DNA of 64,000 nucleotides from Bacteroidales bacterium UBA2712 (GTDB lineage: Bacteria; Bacteroidota; Bacteroidia; Bacteroidales; Paludibacteraceae), in the NCBI GenBank assembly GCA_002354055.1, contig DEKW01000007.1:1-64000 (forward strand), read 5' to 3'. Below are positions 35,501 to 42,534 of this stretch, one piece after another. The notes under the pieces are model-generated. The model saw nothing but the letters and a program-made list of their open reading frames with translations, made no database searches and had not been told where the DNA came from. The stretch's first letter is position 1. Each line of letters begins with the position of its first letter. The position numbers were made by a program, and so were the translations under genes.

Positions 35501-36712
35501 GGAGAGTGTGATAGTAGCACCACCGGAGGTGATGGATAAGGAGGTTCCGGTTGTCGTCTTCAGTGCTGCGCACTCCGCCGGCGTGAGGTCGAGATGGACG
35601 GCTAACGCTTTTACCGCGCGGACCGTCAGGTCGCCTTGCACATTGCTGAAATCCTTGTCCCAACGGATGATATAGCCCACCTCGTTGGTAGTCGGCAGAG
35701 CCGGAGCGGTAGCACTACCGCCGAACGCCACCGCCTGCGAACCTAAATCCTCGCCGTTCAGGCCAAGGAAAGTAACGGTCGCACCGGTAGCCGTATTGTC
35801 GGAGATAATGGTCAGCGTCCGAAGGCGTACCGAGTAACCGAAAGTAATGGTCACGCCGGCACTACTGCCCAGCCATAGCACTTGGGTATCGTCCGCTGCA
35901 TCAGCTCTGAACGAACCGACAGAACAGGTGGACGGAACGGGAGTGCTTTTTCCTCTATTGTCATTGCCCTCAAGGAAATTAGTAGCCGTCTCGGCATTAA
36001 TGAACTTGAGCACTATCTTATGCATAATATAAGGAGCAGAGATAGCAAGCGTATTACCGGCATAGAACCTCAGATCGTTTTCATAGATGCTGATCTGACT
36101 GCCGGTATTCTTGTTGGCGTTCAGCGTTTTTCCCTCTTTCTGATAACTCATTGCATCCACATTGTCGCCGGACGCTACGTCTTCAGCTGTGATCCACTCG
36201 GCTGCCGTAACGACCGTCGTGTCATTATATAGCGACTCATCTTCCGGCTCTTCGGGTTCCGGCGCATCTTCTGTCGTAATGGCGAAAGCCGTCAGACGCA
36301 CGGAGTTAGTGAGTGTCACGGTCACACTCTGCGCACTGCCTGTCCACGTAGCCGTGGTGCCGCTTGCTTCCGCGCTACCGCTGTCCCAGGTGGATTCAAC
36401 CAGACGCGTTGCATGGCTGGCTACTGTAGCCGTAAAAACAGCAGAGGTGATCACCTTGCCTTCCACAGTACTAACGGTCATCGTATTACCAGTGTTAGTA
36501 ACGATGTACAAAGAACTGCTGTTATAACTCGGTGCGCTCGCACCTGTATTCTGCGCAAACGTCACGGTCACATCGCCGCTCGTGTAACTCGTTACTGCCG
36601 CACCGTTGCTAAGGCTCTTCGCCGTAGCCCATTCGGATGCGGTAAAACTAATCTGTCCTTGCATCGCTACAGTTATCACCATAGCCAATGCCATGAATAA
36701 GTACTTTTTCAT
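29543..36712 (-). CDS. Giant secreted FG-GAP/VCBS and InlB-repeat protein
   Basis: The 2389-residue exported protein (MKKYLFMALAMVITVAMQGQ) begins with repeated ASEW-type beta modules. Three Listeria-Bacteroides InlB-type repeats follow (VTFLDKDGNVLKT, GYVFSGWSVPFTNVTADI). Long FG-GAP/VCBS blades carry twelve calcium-loop motifs of the D-N-DG--D form (for example DINGDGKADL, DFDQDGDVDIL, DLNGDGYLDLI), mixed with fibronectin-III and PKD-like domains. The end (VLRDGQIVILRGE..YSITGQEVR) matches the short tag of the BspA-like genes. A Ca-stabilised surface adhesin or glycan binder is likely; the ligand is unknown. A leader of about 215 bases precedes it. Confidence 0.82.
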   Translation of the reverse strand: MKKYLFMALAMVITVAMQGQISFTASEWATAKSLSNGAAVTSYTSGDVTVTFAQNTGASAPSYNSSSLYIVTNTGNTMTVSTVEGKVITSAVFTATVASHATRLVESTWDSGSAEASGTTATWTGSAQSVTVTLTNSVRLTAFAITTEDAPEPEEPEDESLYNDTTVVTAAEWITAEDVASGDNVDAMSYQKEGKTLNANKNTGSQISIYENDLRFYAGNTLAISAPYIMHKIVLKFINAETATNFLEGNDNRGKSTPVPSTCSVGSFRADAADDTQVLWLGSSAGVTITFGYSVRLRTLTIISDNTATGATVTFLGLNGEDLGSQAVAFGGSATAPALPTTNEVGYIIRWDKDFSNVQGDLTVRAVKALAVHLDLTPAECAALKTTTGTSLSITSGGATITLSGDRAREATEWAKSEGKVVIFAGNTIAISATETFRTVRFTCLDADDAQRVAGSICTSGTISVTGNAATWKGAANSLTLTTTNWDNEVGVTRFEVLSSVAPTLVTFLDKDGNVLKTDTVKNGTATAPEAPAVTGYVFSGWSVPFTNVTADITTQAQYTLDPNYAKVTFTDLFGNVIGEQLVLIGSDVTAPAAPTMPFHVFTGWSAPLTNIQTSQTIQAQYQFVFDPNDPNIMTVTEWATLLQQSDVEREKWEEGEEGLRRGEAYAVKGVFYETTALGLENDGRYSFILTEDGQDHGDTRLVACHMYGPNNTPFYSTTQLSQGDTAIVYGTFGQKGIVIPYQGGELYTGLIDGYVPYIGKVNGDGNAIYIDLPRAEALYDFSGNGLKQAPIVEEKTTQEWIPGDTWYLQYTTNVTLQLTADATGNFQLQELYGKVSYVYKGEESGLGDANVAFVEDINGDGKADLSSFGAGTFVKTVDGCERIDGLAVTNMDINCDGRIDYLILDQSLTMSNRATAYYGAVAYQLPDGSFQEERMQVFTWDEFVAQMTSEELDQYQNPQNYSLGEVSRYTYPTMLGGAALSRAPRRDSSNPKKAPGSGSSVSAPTKAIDLNGDGLVDLIDEKNGIIYTNMDNGKWVWTTTNGAIIPADLNNDGVTDFVFPGAKLYTVIYDKATKTFNQTILYQNATSDNIVHCYDFDQDGDVDILATFSAENNATGYAYTCFFTNNGQGVFTQQPEQNYGPNALVFVAMQDLDGDGYYDLLAYNPTSNNKYNLVWIKGQSGLRFNTTPQVLATDAITRETYWDSSKQPFTAYPVNAEDLNGDGKLEIWVSGTYYGSTKLYSIENAVANQAPSAPAAPQLAYNNGLLTITWGNGVDDKTATADLTYALRIGTTPDGNDILAAHANADGSRRNFLDGNMGKEHSYTIDLRTYAPATVYVAVQAIDAQHSGSAWSQEATAAHTYLPVEFALDRSSININETVELTFTALPEGYSHTWTVQDGDYVADGSKLVLSFTSGGEKTITHTITAPDNSTASATVTITVLPAGVGEPLTINNDEREYIFDAPVADYNFDGRMDGIKRSSYNSGTYASMVVMEGVTTDQLFAQAAGLWNTNILSSSVQSDDASYIRWYDYNRDGMLDLLFREGNSWSPSYGILYHDATQPTLTARQDDDNLLYLFDYNRSGTYPEDNYSGNSFYSDMTHNGLYDNLMMNPSNHYQLIELDGNGGNEWKQFTVTGDEELFQSILGQVGNNVLFADFDRDGFTDIAAYHRNDNGTYNNRLDLFYNRGNAHFEQAAIPFSQGLEESFWGYGMQLADLNGDGYLDLIFRPTSMSEAEQDYLAVLWNNANQSFSAPQKMPNSEALNYSYETLSKLADLDNNGYPDLVAAVKNPAAGENHTGTYVWYMGAEGLLSHGFIIPDASEYGGSVQPVDVAAGDRRLLVNGAQLYPIVAQTDERPAAPTNIQASMTNEGLLITWDAAVDDHTPANLMRYNLAVKQQGAATWLISPQNGLNTTAAYLPDYDYIEATQFLIPTTYLRAGNYEIAIQALDRQNQLSLFTEAVVANVTRSPIEAPASACADKYVTVSYRGAETTGTPVWNWDGATVVEGSGFGPYTVYWPYDHQGGNKTITLTLNGETYTRTIAINDPSALDVVLPTVLYEGTAAAATVPEGVTYKWYALIDDYDEAYPVTASGVQLPSTAPAGGSAVLRLDYRLTANGLNVTAVRKAGTNGSLVGHNVTLYLEVTNANGCSVRFAQPVTVMPSTDIPVITLVTTDANGHNVINWTNADAFASVNVYKEGNSLNDFQLIGSAAASAGTYTDNTSDASQKAERYRITGITTANAKSPESRIHKTVHLTINRGVTNGTFNLIWNAYEGAAIASYNILRGATPASLAQIASVAASNTSYTDQAPADSEPYYAIEYVLSAAANAPGKAKAPAAALSGRSNVVDRRNAEQGIDPVTSNQVSCTKVLRDGQIVILRGEKVYSITGQEVR

Positions 36713-36925
36713 ATCGTTAGATTTTTTCTGTCTCTTGCGGTTTCCTTTAATTTGTCATCTTAAAACGCGCAAGCGGCGCACACTAACCGTGTACACCGCT
36801 TATTTATGCGTTGCTACTATGCCCTTCTTGCTCGCTATACCGCCATTCGCATATAGGGGAGTAAAATTAAACATACGATTATTACCGTTGATTTAACTGC
36901 GTTTTTCAGTTGGGAGGATGTTCCG
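36713..36925 (-). promoter_or_regulatory. Long 5' leader of the giant FG-GAP gene
   Basis: The region between the -7 box at 36930 and the ATG at 36712 has no gene. On the minus strand it can fold AAGCGG..CCGCTT around GTGTAC, at about 36766-36805. No known riboswitch class is recognised. Confidence 0.4.
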
Positions 36926-36929
36926 GGTG

Positions 36930-36960
36930 CAAAGGTACGAATTTTTTTTTGGATGTGCAA
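36930..36960 (-). promoter_or_regulatory. Bacteroidetes-type promoter for the giant FG-GAP gene
   Basis: TTG (36960-36958), 20 bases, TACCTTTG (36937-36930), minus strand. It begins 17 bases past the stop of the BspA-like gene at 36977. Confidence 0.88.
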
Positions 36961-36976
36961 ATATTTTTTATTTTTT

Positions 36977-38836
36977 TTATCGTGCGAGCTTGCCGTCGAT
37001 GGTGTAGAGTTGGTCGTCGGAGAGGATATAGACGGCGCCGTTACGGATGAGTTTCTGCGCAGGGTTCGCAGGATTGGTATAGACCGCGGGTGCCGAGGTC
37101 GGTTCGTTGGCTTGATAGACCGCCTGGAGGAAGATGCCGTCTGCGAGGTCGCCGGATTGGACTTCCCATCGGAGGAAGGTGAATCCCTCGATACGCGGCG
37201 CATGGGGTACCTGCCAGTGTTGCGACTCCATGTAATGGGGCGAGTGGTCCGCGTCGGCTTTGAGGTAGGTCACCGTGATCAGTTGGTCCTCAAACTGCAG
37301 ATCCGTCGCTACGCCGATGATGTTGAGGAAATCGCACCAGACGGCTTTCGCGCGGTAGAGGTCGATATAATCCATGGGGACGTAGAGGATGCAGGTATGC
37401 TTGTTGACATTATAGACCGCGCGCTCGGTAATGGCCTGCGGGGTGAAGGCGAGGTTATGGATCGCACGCAGCGCCGAGCAGCCGTAGAAAGCGTCCTGGT
37501 TGATGGTCGTGACGGAAGAAGGGATGAAGACCTCTTCGAGTGCCGTACAACCCTCGAGGACGCTGGTAGGAAGGCTCTTTTTCCCTTCCGGAAAAGCAAA
37601 CGACTTGAGTGAAGTACAATACATGAAAGCGCCATCTCCCATGTAGATAGCTCCTTCAGGCAGTTGAATACCTTTGAGCGCGGAGCAGTTTTTGAACGAG
37701 TACGCCCCGATGGTGGTCAACGTAGATGGAAGCACGATCGTATCCAGCAGATTCATGTTCTCACATAAGTACGCCGGGATGACTTGTACGCTGTCGCCGA
37801 AGACGAACGAGGTCACTCGCGAAGAGGTGCTATAGAACGGCGCACTATCATCCGAACCGATAGAGCAGGTCTTCGGTTTCCAAACGATGGACTTCGTCGG
37901 ATTGCCTTTGAAAGCCCCGTTGCCGATGGAGGTCACGGTCGAAGGGATGACGATGGAGTCCAGCTTACAATTATAGAACGCCCGCAGATTGATGGTCGTC
38001 AGACCTTCGTGGAGGTTCACGTGAGCCAGTTTCGTACAACCGTAGAAAGCGTCCGTATTGATAGTGGTCAGCGTGGCGGGTAACTCAATCGACTCCAAGG
38101 ACGTACAGCCCTCGAGGAAGCTGACAGGAAGGGTTTTCTGCGTCACCGGCAGATTGATGGACTTGAGTTTCGAGCAGTTCATAAACGCGTACTGACCCAG
38201 TGAATGGACCGATGACGGAAGTACTATAGTGTCCAGTAAGTTCATGTTCTTGCAGATATATGCCGGGACAGTCTCTACGCCGTCGGCGAAGACGAACGAA
38301 GTGACTTGCGAAGAGGTGCTGTAGAACGGCGCACTATCATCCGAACCGATAGAGCAGTTAGCCGGTTTCCAGACGATAGCCTTCGTCGGATTGCCTTTGA
38401 AAGCCCCGTTTCCGATGGAGCTGACGGTCGAAGGGATGACGATGGTGTCGAGTTTGCAGTTATAGAACGCACGGAGGTTGATCGTCGTCAGACCTTCTTC
38501 CAGGTTCACGCGCTCTAATCTCACACAGCCGTAGAAGGCGTCGGTGCCGATGGAGGTAACGGAGGACGGGAGCACGACCGATTCCAGGTTTGTGCAGCCC
38601 TCAAAAGCTGACGTGCCGAGGGAGGTCACGGGGTACGTGTAGTTGTTGTACGTCACGGACGAGGGAATCGTCACGGAGGTGTAAGGCTTATAGACGGACT
38701 TGTCCGAACTCTGGTCGCTAATCACCTGCGCCGTGGTGGAGCCCAGGGAGTAATAGAGGCCGTTAATCTTGACATTCTCTGCCCAAAGGCTTGTGCCGGC
38801 CACCAGCGCCAGCAGGAGAAGAGTAATTTTTTTCAT
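36977..38836 (-). CDS. BspA-like leucine-rich repeat surface protein
   Basis: The 619-residue exported protein (MKKITLLLLALVAGTSLWA) has LRR_5 repeats from about residue 60 to 460 (units such as LESVVLPSSVTSIGTDAFYGC). A long segment of about 130 residues is duplicated within it (ERVNLEEGLTTINLRAFYNC and its near copy with HVNLHEGL). A C-terminal module (VTYLKADADHS, GFTFLRWEVQSG) and the short tag LIRNGAVYIL..YTIDGKLAR follow. It begins 14 bases after tcdA, so it probably shares that transcript. Expected role: surface adhesion after T9SS export. Confidence 0.85.
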   Translation of the reverse strand: MKKITLLLLALVAGTSLWAENVKINGLYYSLGSTTAQVISDQSSDKSVYKPYTSVTIPSSVTYNNYTYPVTSLGTSAFEGCTNLESVVLPSSVTSIGTDAFYGCVRLERVNLEEGLTTINLRAFYNCKLDTIVIPSTVSSIGNGAFKGNPTKAIVWKPANCSIGSDDSAPFYSTSSQVTSFVFADGVETVPAYICKNMNLLDTIVLPSSVHSLGQYAFMNCSKLKSINLPVTQKTLPVSFLEGCTSLESIELPATLTTINTDAFYGCTKLAHVNLHEGLTTINLRAFYNCKLDSIVIPSTVTSIGNGAFKGNPTKSIVWKPKTCSIGSDDSAPFYSTSSRVTSFVFGDSVQVIPAYLCENMNLLDTIVLPSTLTTIGAYSFKNCSALKGIQLPEGAIYMGDGAFMYCTSLKSFAFPEGKKSLPTSVLEGCTALEEVFIPSSVTTINQDAFYGCSALRAIHNLAFTPQAITERAVYNVNKHTCILYVPMDYIDLYRAKAVWCDFLNIIGVATDLQFEDQLITVTYLKADADHSPHYMESQHWQVPHAPRIEGFTFLRWEVQSGDLADGIFLQAVYQANEPTSAPAVYTNPANPAQKLIRNGAVYILSDDQLYTIDGKLAR

Positions 38837-38850
38837 ATAGTATTCAGTAT

Positions 38851-39555
38851 TTAGTTATCAGTTTTCAGCGCATTGATGACCATCGAGGCTAATGTGCAGC
38901 CGAAGACGGCAGTCACTTGCATGAGGGAGCCGCGTGTCTCGCAGGCTTGCGCTTGCTCGGTGGAGTACACGCAACGGACTTTGCGATAGGGATGAAGGCC
39001 GATCTTCTTCATCCTCGCCCGTACGGCTTTGGCAAGCGCGTCGCCCTTAATACTCATCAGTTCGCCGGTGGTTACAGCCGTGGGGTCAAACCGCAGGGCG
39101 GCACCCATGGAGGAGAAGACCTTCATCCCGCGCACGCGCGTCGCGTTAATAATAAGGTCTGTCTTTGCTACCACACTGTCGATGGCGTCGATCACAAAGT
39201 CGTAGGAAGCGAGCTGCAGGTCCACGCTGCTGTCGGTCTTGCCGTCCGCATAGTAGTTCTCGGGGATGGCGGTGATCTCCGCCTCGGGGTTGATGGTTAG
39301 GAGTCGTTCGCGGAGGACTTTCACTTTGGGTCGGCCGATGGTCTCGCGTGTAGCGGGTAGTTGTCGGTTGACGTTTGAGGACTGGACGACGTCGCCATCG
39401 ACGATGGTGAGATGGGTCAGTCCGGTACGGATGAGCGCCTCGGCGCACCATGAGCCTACGCCGCCGACCCCGAAAAGGATGACGCGAGCGTTGCGCAGCC
39501 GATCCATCCCTTCGGCACCCAATAATGCCTCACTTCTGCTGAAGAAATCCTCCAT
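38851..39555 (-). CDS. tcdA: tRNA threonylcarbamoyladenosine dehydratase
   Basis: TcdA (CsdL) uses ATP to cyclise t6A37 to ct6A in ANN-decoding tRNAs. The 234-residue protein of the ThiF/E1 fold has the nucleotide motif GVGGVGSWCAEALIRTG, the ribose/Mg segment DGDVVQSSNVNRQ, and YDFVIDAIDSVVAKTDLI. The ATG at 39555 is preferred because upstream sequence is promoter. Some ThiF-family members serve in ubiquitin-like systems, but no such partner is nearby and the TcdA pattern fits best. It sits ahead of a BspA-like gene, an unrelated partner. Confidence 0.88.
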   Translation of the reverse strand: MEDFFSRSEALLGAEGMDRLRNARVILFGVGGVGSWCAEALIRTGLTHLTIVDGDVVQSSNVNRQLPATRETIGRPKVKVLRERLLTINPEAEITAIPENYYADGKTDSSVDLQLASYDFVIDAIDSVVAKTDLIINATRVRGMKVFSSMGAALRFDPTAVTTGELMSIKGDALAKAVRARMKKIGLHPYRKVRCVYSTEQAQACETRGSLMQVTAVFGCTLASMVINALKTDN

Positions 39556-39573
39556 AATCCTGCAATTTCGCTG

Positions 39574-39604
39574 CAAAAATACAAAAAAATACGTAATTAT
39601 GCAA
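39574..39604 (-). promoter_or_regulatory. Bacteroidetes-type promoter for tcdA
   Basis: TTG (39604-39602), 20 bases, TATTTTTG (39581-39574), minus strand. Confidence 0.85.
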
Positions 39605-39621
39605 AAAAAATGCACTAAAAT

Positions 39622-39652
39622 TTGCTCATTTCAAAAAAAAGCAGTACTTTTG
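39622..39652 (+). promoter_or_regulatory. Bacteroidetes-type promoter for tRNA-Leu and rpsU
   Basis: TTG (39622-39624), 20 bases, TACTTTTG (39645-39652). It is divergent from the tcdA promoter with 17 bases between the -33 boxes. A spacer of about 125 bases with small palindromes (CACGCG words) runs to the tRNA. Confidence 0.85.
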
Positions 39653-39782
39653 CACGCTTTTTTCCCGTTAAAGGAAAGTTCTCGGGATGTAAAACGTCGT
39701 TTTGCAGACCGAAAAGCGTAGCATGACACGTAGCGTTATACAAGCGTGGAACGCGCAGTCACGCGAGTGTCAATGCAAGCGC

Positions 39783-39862
39783 GCCCAGGTGGCGGAATTG
39801 GTAGACGCGTTGGTCTCAAACACCAATGGGAAACCGTGCCGGTTCGATCCCGGCCCTGGGTA
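39783..39862 (+). tRNA. tRNA-Leu (anticodon CAA)
   Basis: The acceptor GCCCAGG pairs with CCTGGGT (first pair G-U). The anticodon stem TTGGT/ACCAA encloses CTCAAAC (anticodon CAA), a long variable arm (TGGGAAACC..) is present, and the T arm is GCCGG/CCGGC with TTCGATC. The discriminator is A; CCA is not encoded. Confidence 0.96.
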
Positions 39863-39930
39863 CACGTCGAAAGCGGCGATCAATGACTTCGTTACTGCGT
39901 AACTCGTGTAATTGTCGCGCTTTCTCCTCT

Positions 39931-39969
39931 CCGATTAAAAACTTTATCTTCGCTCAAGTTTTTAATCGG
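39931..39969 (+). promoter_or_regulatory. 14-bp hairpin between tRNA-Leu and rpsU
   Basis: CCGATTAAAAACTT pairs perfectly with AAGTTTTTAATCGG around an 11-base loop. There is no T-run, so it may be a processing signal or an attenuator rather than a simple terminator. Confidence 0.55.
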
Positions 39970-40118
39970 TATTATTAACTCTAAAAAAGAAAAAATCGAG
40001 ACGTAAACCAAGCCGAAGGCTGTTTGCGGATCGAAGAGCGGAGACCCCGAGAGACTTACCGATACAACGAGGTTGTATCGCAGTCCGAGGGAGACGAACG
40101 CGAAAGGAGGTGTATGCA

Positions 40119-40313
40119 ATGATTATCGTTCCTGTAAAAGAAGGTGAGAACATCGAGCGCGCGATTAAGAAATTCAAACGCAAATTCGATAAGACGGGTG
40201 TCGTAAAAGAACTTCGTCGTCGTCAGCAATTCGACAAACCGAGTGAGCTGAAGCGAATCAAGATGGCGCATGCGAAGTATGTGCAGTCGTTGCACGCTCA
40301 CGACGATATGTAA
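40119..40313 (+). CDS. rpsU: 30S ribosomal protein S21
   Basis: The 64-residue bS21 (MIIVPVKEGENIERAIKKFKRK, LRRRQQFDKPSELKR) sits on the 30S platform near the anti-Shine-Dalgarno. A very strong Shine-Dalgarno, AAAGGAGG (40103-40110), stands 8 bases before the ATG at 40119, which decides the start over a GTG three codons earlier. Strong SDs are rare in this phylum, and in Flavobacterium work bS21 has been linked to occlusion of the anti-SD and to self-regulation of rpsU, so this arrangement fits autoregulation. The leader of about 150 bases (39970-40118) is rich in short stems, for example TACAACG-AGG-TTGTA. Confidence 0.96.
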   Translation: MIIVPVKEGENIERAIKKFKRKFDKTGVVKELRRRQQFDKPSELKRIKMAHAKYVQSLHAHDDM

Positions 40314-40314
40314 T

Positions 40315-40341
40315 AAAAAGACCGCAAACGCGGTCTTTTTT
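40315..40341 (+). terminator. Intrinsic terminator after rpsU
   Basis: AAAAAGACCGC-4-GCGGTCTTTTTT, a perfect stem with flanking A and T tracts; it could act both ways. Confidence 0.92.
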
Positions 40342-40373
40342 ATTTACCATTTTCTCATTTACCATTTTCTCAA
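40342..40373. repeat. 15-bp direct repeat, two copies
   Basis: ATTTACCATTTTCTC occurs twice in tandem and is followed by the recG stop. The same ATTTACCATTT word, inverted, occurs in the rpsO leader. Confidence 0.75.
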
Positions 40374-42496
40374 CTAATTTCTCCCCAGTTATAACTCTGA
40401 GTAATCCGAAGCGCATCGAGGCGTCTTTTGTATATACGGTTCCTCTCATCCTCGAGCAGCGGGTCGGGGTCGAGGATCTCGAGTGCCGCCTGGCGCGCAA
40501 GGGTGACGAGTTGGCCGTCGGTAGCGAGGTTGGCTATATGCAGCTCAAAGGGAGTACCGGATTGCAGGGTACCTTGCAGGTCGCCGGGTCCGCGGAGCTG
40601 CAGATCGGCTTCGGCGATGCGGAAACCGTCGTTGGTAGCGACCATGATATCCATCCGTTTGCGGGTCTCTTTGCTCAGTTCCAGATCGGTGAGGAGGAGG
40701 CAGTAACTCTGGTCTCCGCCACGTCCGACTCGTCCGCGGAGCTGGTGAAGCTGGCTGAGACCGAAACGCTCGGCGTTCTGGATCATCATCACCGTGGCGT
40801 TCGGTACATTGACGCCGACCTCGATGACGGTCGTCGCGACGAGTATCTGCGTCTCGCCGGAAGCGAAACGCTGCATCTGGAGGTCCTTGTCAGCGGCTTT
40901 CATCTGGCCGTGCACCATGGAGATCTTATACTCCGGGAACGCCTCGCATAACTCGTTGAAACCGTTCTGCAGGTCCTGCAGGTCGAGTTTCTCATTCTCT
41001 TTGATAAGCGGATAGACGACGTATATCTGCCGTCCGTCCTGTATCTGCTTGCGCAGGAAGGCATAGACCTGTGCGCGGCGTTGGATGGAGTAATGGATGG
41101 TCTGCACGGGTTTGCGTCCGGGTGGCAGCTCATCGATGATGGAGACCTGCAGATCGCCATAGACGGTCATCGCCAAGGTACGGGGGATGGGTGTCGCCGT
41201 CATGACGAGGATGTGGGGCGGGCAATCCGGCATCGCATTTCCGTCTCCGGCGACGCGCCGGGTTTTCGTCCAGAGCTTCGCGCGCTGGGCGACACCGAAA
41301 CGGTGCTGCTCGTCGATGACGACGAAGCCGAGGTTCTGCCACTGCACGTTATCCTCCAGTAACGCGTGCGTACCGATGAGTATATGGATGGTGCCGTTGA
41401 GCAGTCCGTTATGGATAGGCACGCGGTTCTTGGGCGTCGTGGAGCCCGTGAGCAGGGCTACGTGGACGGCGTCGCCGAGTGGAGCCAAGAAGGCTTTGAG
41501 GGTCTCATAATGCTGGTTCGCGAGGATCTCCGTCGGTGCCATGATACAGGCCTGGTAGCCGTTATCGATGGCGAGCAGACAGCACATGAGTGCCACGAGG
41601 GTCTTGCCGGAACCGACGTCGCCTTGCAGGAGGCGGTTCATCTGGCGACCGGACTTGAGGTCGTCATGTATCTCATGGATGACGCGTTTCTGCGCGTTAG
41701 TGAGGTCGAAGGGCAGGGCTTTGTAGAGCGCATGAAAACGGTTTCCTACCAGCGGCATGGCGAAGCCCGGGTTCTGCTCACGGCGCTTCATCTGGCGAAG
41801 GATCTGGAGCTGGATATAGAAAAGTTCTTCGAACTTCAGCCTTGCCCGCGCGTTCTGCATGGCGAGGGTGTCTTTCGGAAAATGCACGTTGATCAGTGCG
41901 TCTGTCAGACTTATCAGCCGGTATTGCTGCAGGATGTCTGCGCCGATGGTGTCCGGTACGCCCATCTTCAGGTCGGGCAAGAGCTCCGCGATGATAGAGC
42001 GGATAGCTTTTGAGTTGAGTCCGTGGCGCTTCATCGCCTCGGTGGTGTTGTAGTACGGCTCAAGACCCTGCGTCATCTCCGGCGTGACTTTCGACCAGGG
42101 TGTGAGGTCCGGATGAACGAAGTTATAGAGGTGGTTGAAGCGGCTGGGTTTGCCGAAGAGCAGGTACTTGACGCCTTTGGCAAGTTTGACATACTTGGCT
42201 CCCTGGAACCAGACCAGCTCGCATTGGTGCGTGCCGTCGAAGAAGGTCGCCGAGAGGCGTTGCGCCTTGCCGATACCGATCGTGTGCCATTCCGTGACCT
42301 CACCGATGATCTGGACGTAGGTGTCCTCGTCGTTGAGTTCGGCGATGCGGTAGAACTTACTGCGGTCGATATATTTGTAGGGATAGGTCCGCAGCAAATC
42401 CATCGCGGTCTGCACCCCGAGTTCTTTACGAAGAATGTCGGCACGTTTGGCACCGACATTCTTACAATACGTTATATCTCTCTGAGATAGTTCCAT
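40370..42496 (-). CDS. recG: ATP-dependent DNA helicase RecG
   Basis: RecG remodels stalled replication forks and Holliday junctions. The 708-residue protein has the N-terminal wedge/OB domain (about 1-220; RTYPYKYIDRSKFY, LVWFQGAKYV), Walker A GDVGSGKTLVAL, the Walker B variant IDEQHRFG, motif III MTATPIPRTLAMTVYGDL, and the C-terminal QLRGRVGRG and TAPR-like RIAEADLQLRGPG regions. The length is normal. It is the last gene of the ssb-to-recG minus-strand run, 38 bases after tonB; that gap is a TACGTAATTACG-type repeat. Confidence 0.95.
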   Translation of the reverse strand: MELSQRDITYCKNVGAKRADILRKELGVQTAMDLLRTYPYKYIDRSKFYRIAELNDEDTYVQIIGEVTEWHTIGIGKAQRLSATFFDGTHQCELVWFQGAKYVKLAKGVKYLLFGKPSRFNHLYNFVHPDLTPWSKVTPEMTQGLEPYYNTTEAMKRHGLNSKAIRSIIAELLPDLKMGVPDTIGADILQQYRLISLTDALINVHFPKDTLAMQNARARLKFEELFYIQLQILRQMKRREQNPGFAMPLVGNRFHALYKALPFDLTNAQKRVIHEIHDDLKSGRQMNRLLQGDVGSGKTLVALMCCLLAIDNGYQACIMAPTEILANQHYETLKAFLAPLGDAVHVALLTGSTTPKNRVPIHNGLLNGTIHILIGTHALLEDNVQWQNLGFVVIDEQHRFGVAQRAKLWTKTRRVAGDGNAMPDCPPHILVMTATPIPRTLAMTVYGDLQVSIIDELPPGRKPVQTIHYSIQRRAQVYAFLRKQIQDGRQIYVVYPLIKENEKLDLQDLQNGFNELCEAFPEYKISMVHGQMKAADKDLQMQRFASGETQILVATTVIEVGVNVPNATVMMIQNAERFGLSQLHQLRGRVGRGGDQSYCLLLTDLELSKETRKRMDIMVATNDGFRIAEADLQLRGPGDLQGTLQSGTPFELHIANLATDGQLVTLARQAALEILDPDPLLEDERNRIYKRRLDALRITQSYNWGEIS

Positions 42497-42534
42497 GGAT
42501 TACGTAATGACGTAATTACGTGATTACGAACCGT
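42497..42534. repeat. ACGTAATT-type short repeat
   Basis: Diverged TTACGTAATTACG and GATTACG words fill the recG-tonB gap; the rfbD-rfbC gap (2420-2457) holds the same kind of sequence. Confidence 0.6.

Noticed and set aside
38851..39555. E1-like enzyme of a ubiquitin-like defence system
   Set aside because: The sequence fits TcdA in length and motifs, and there is no E2, JAB or cGAS/TIR partner next to it.
40511..41362. Several long plus-strand frames opposite recG
   Set aside because: They are antisense shadows of a well-supported helicase gene in GC-biased sequence.
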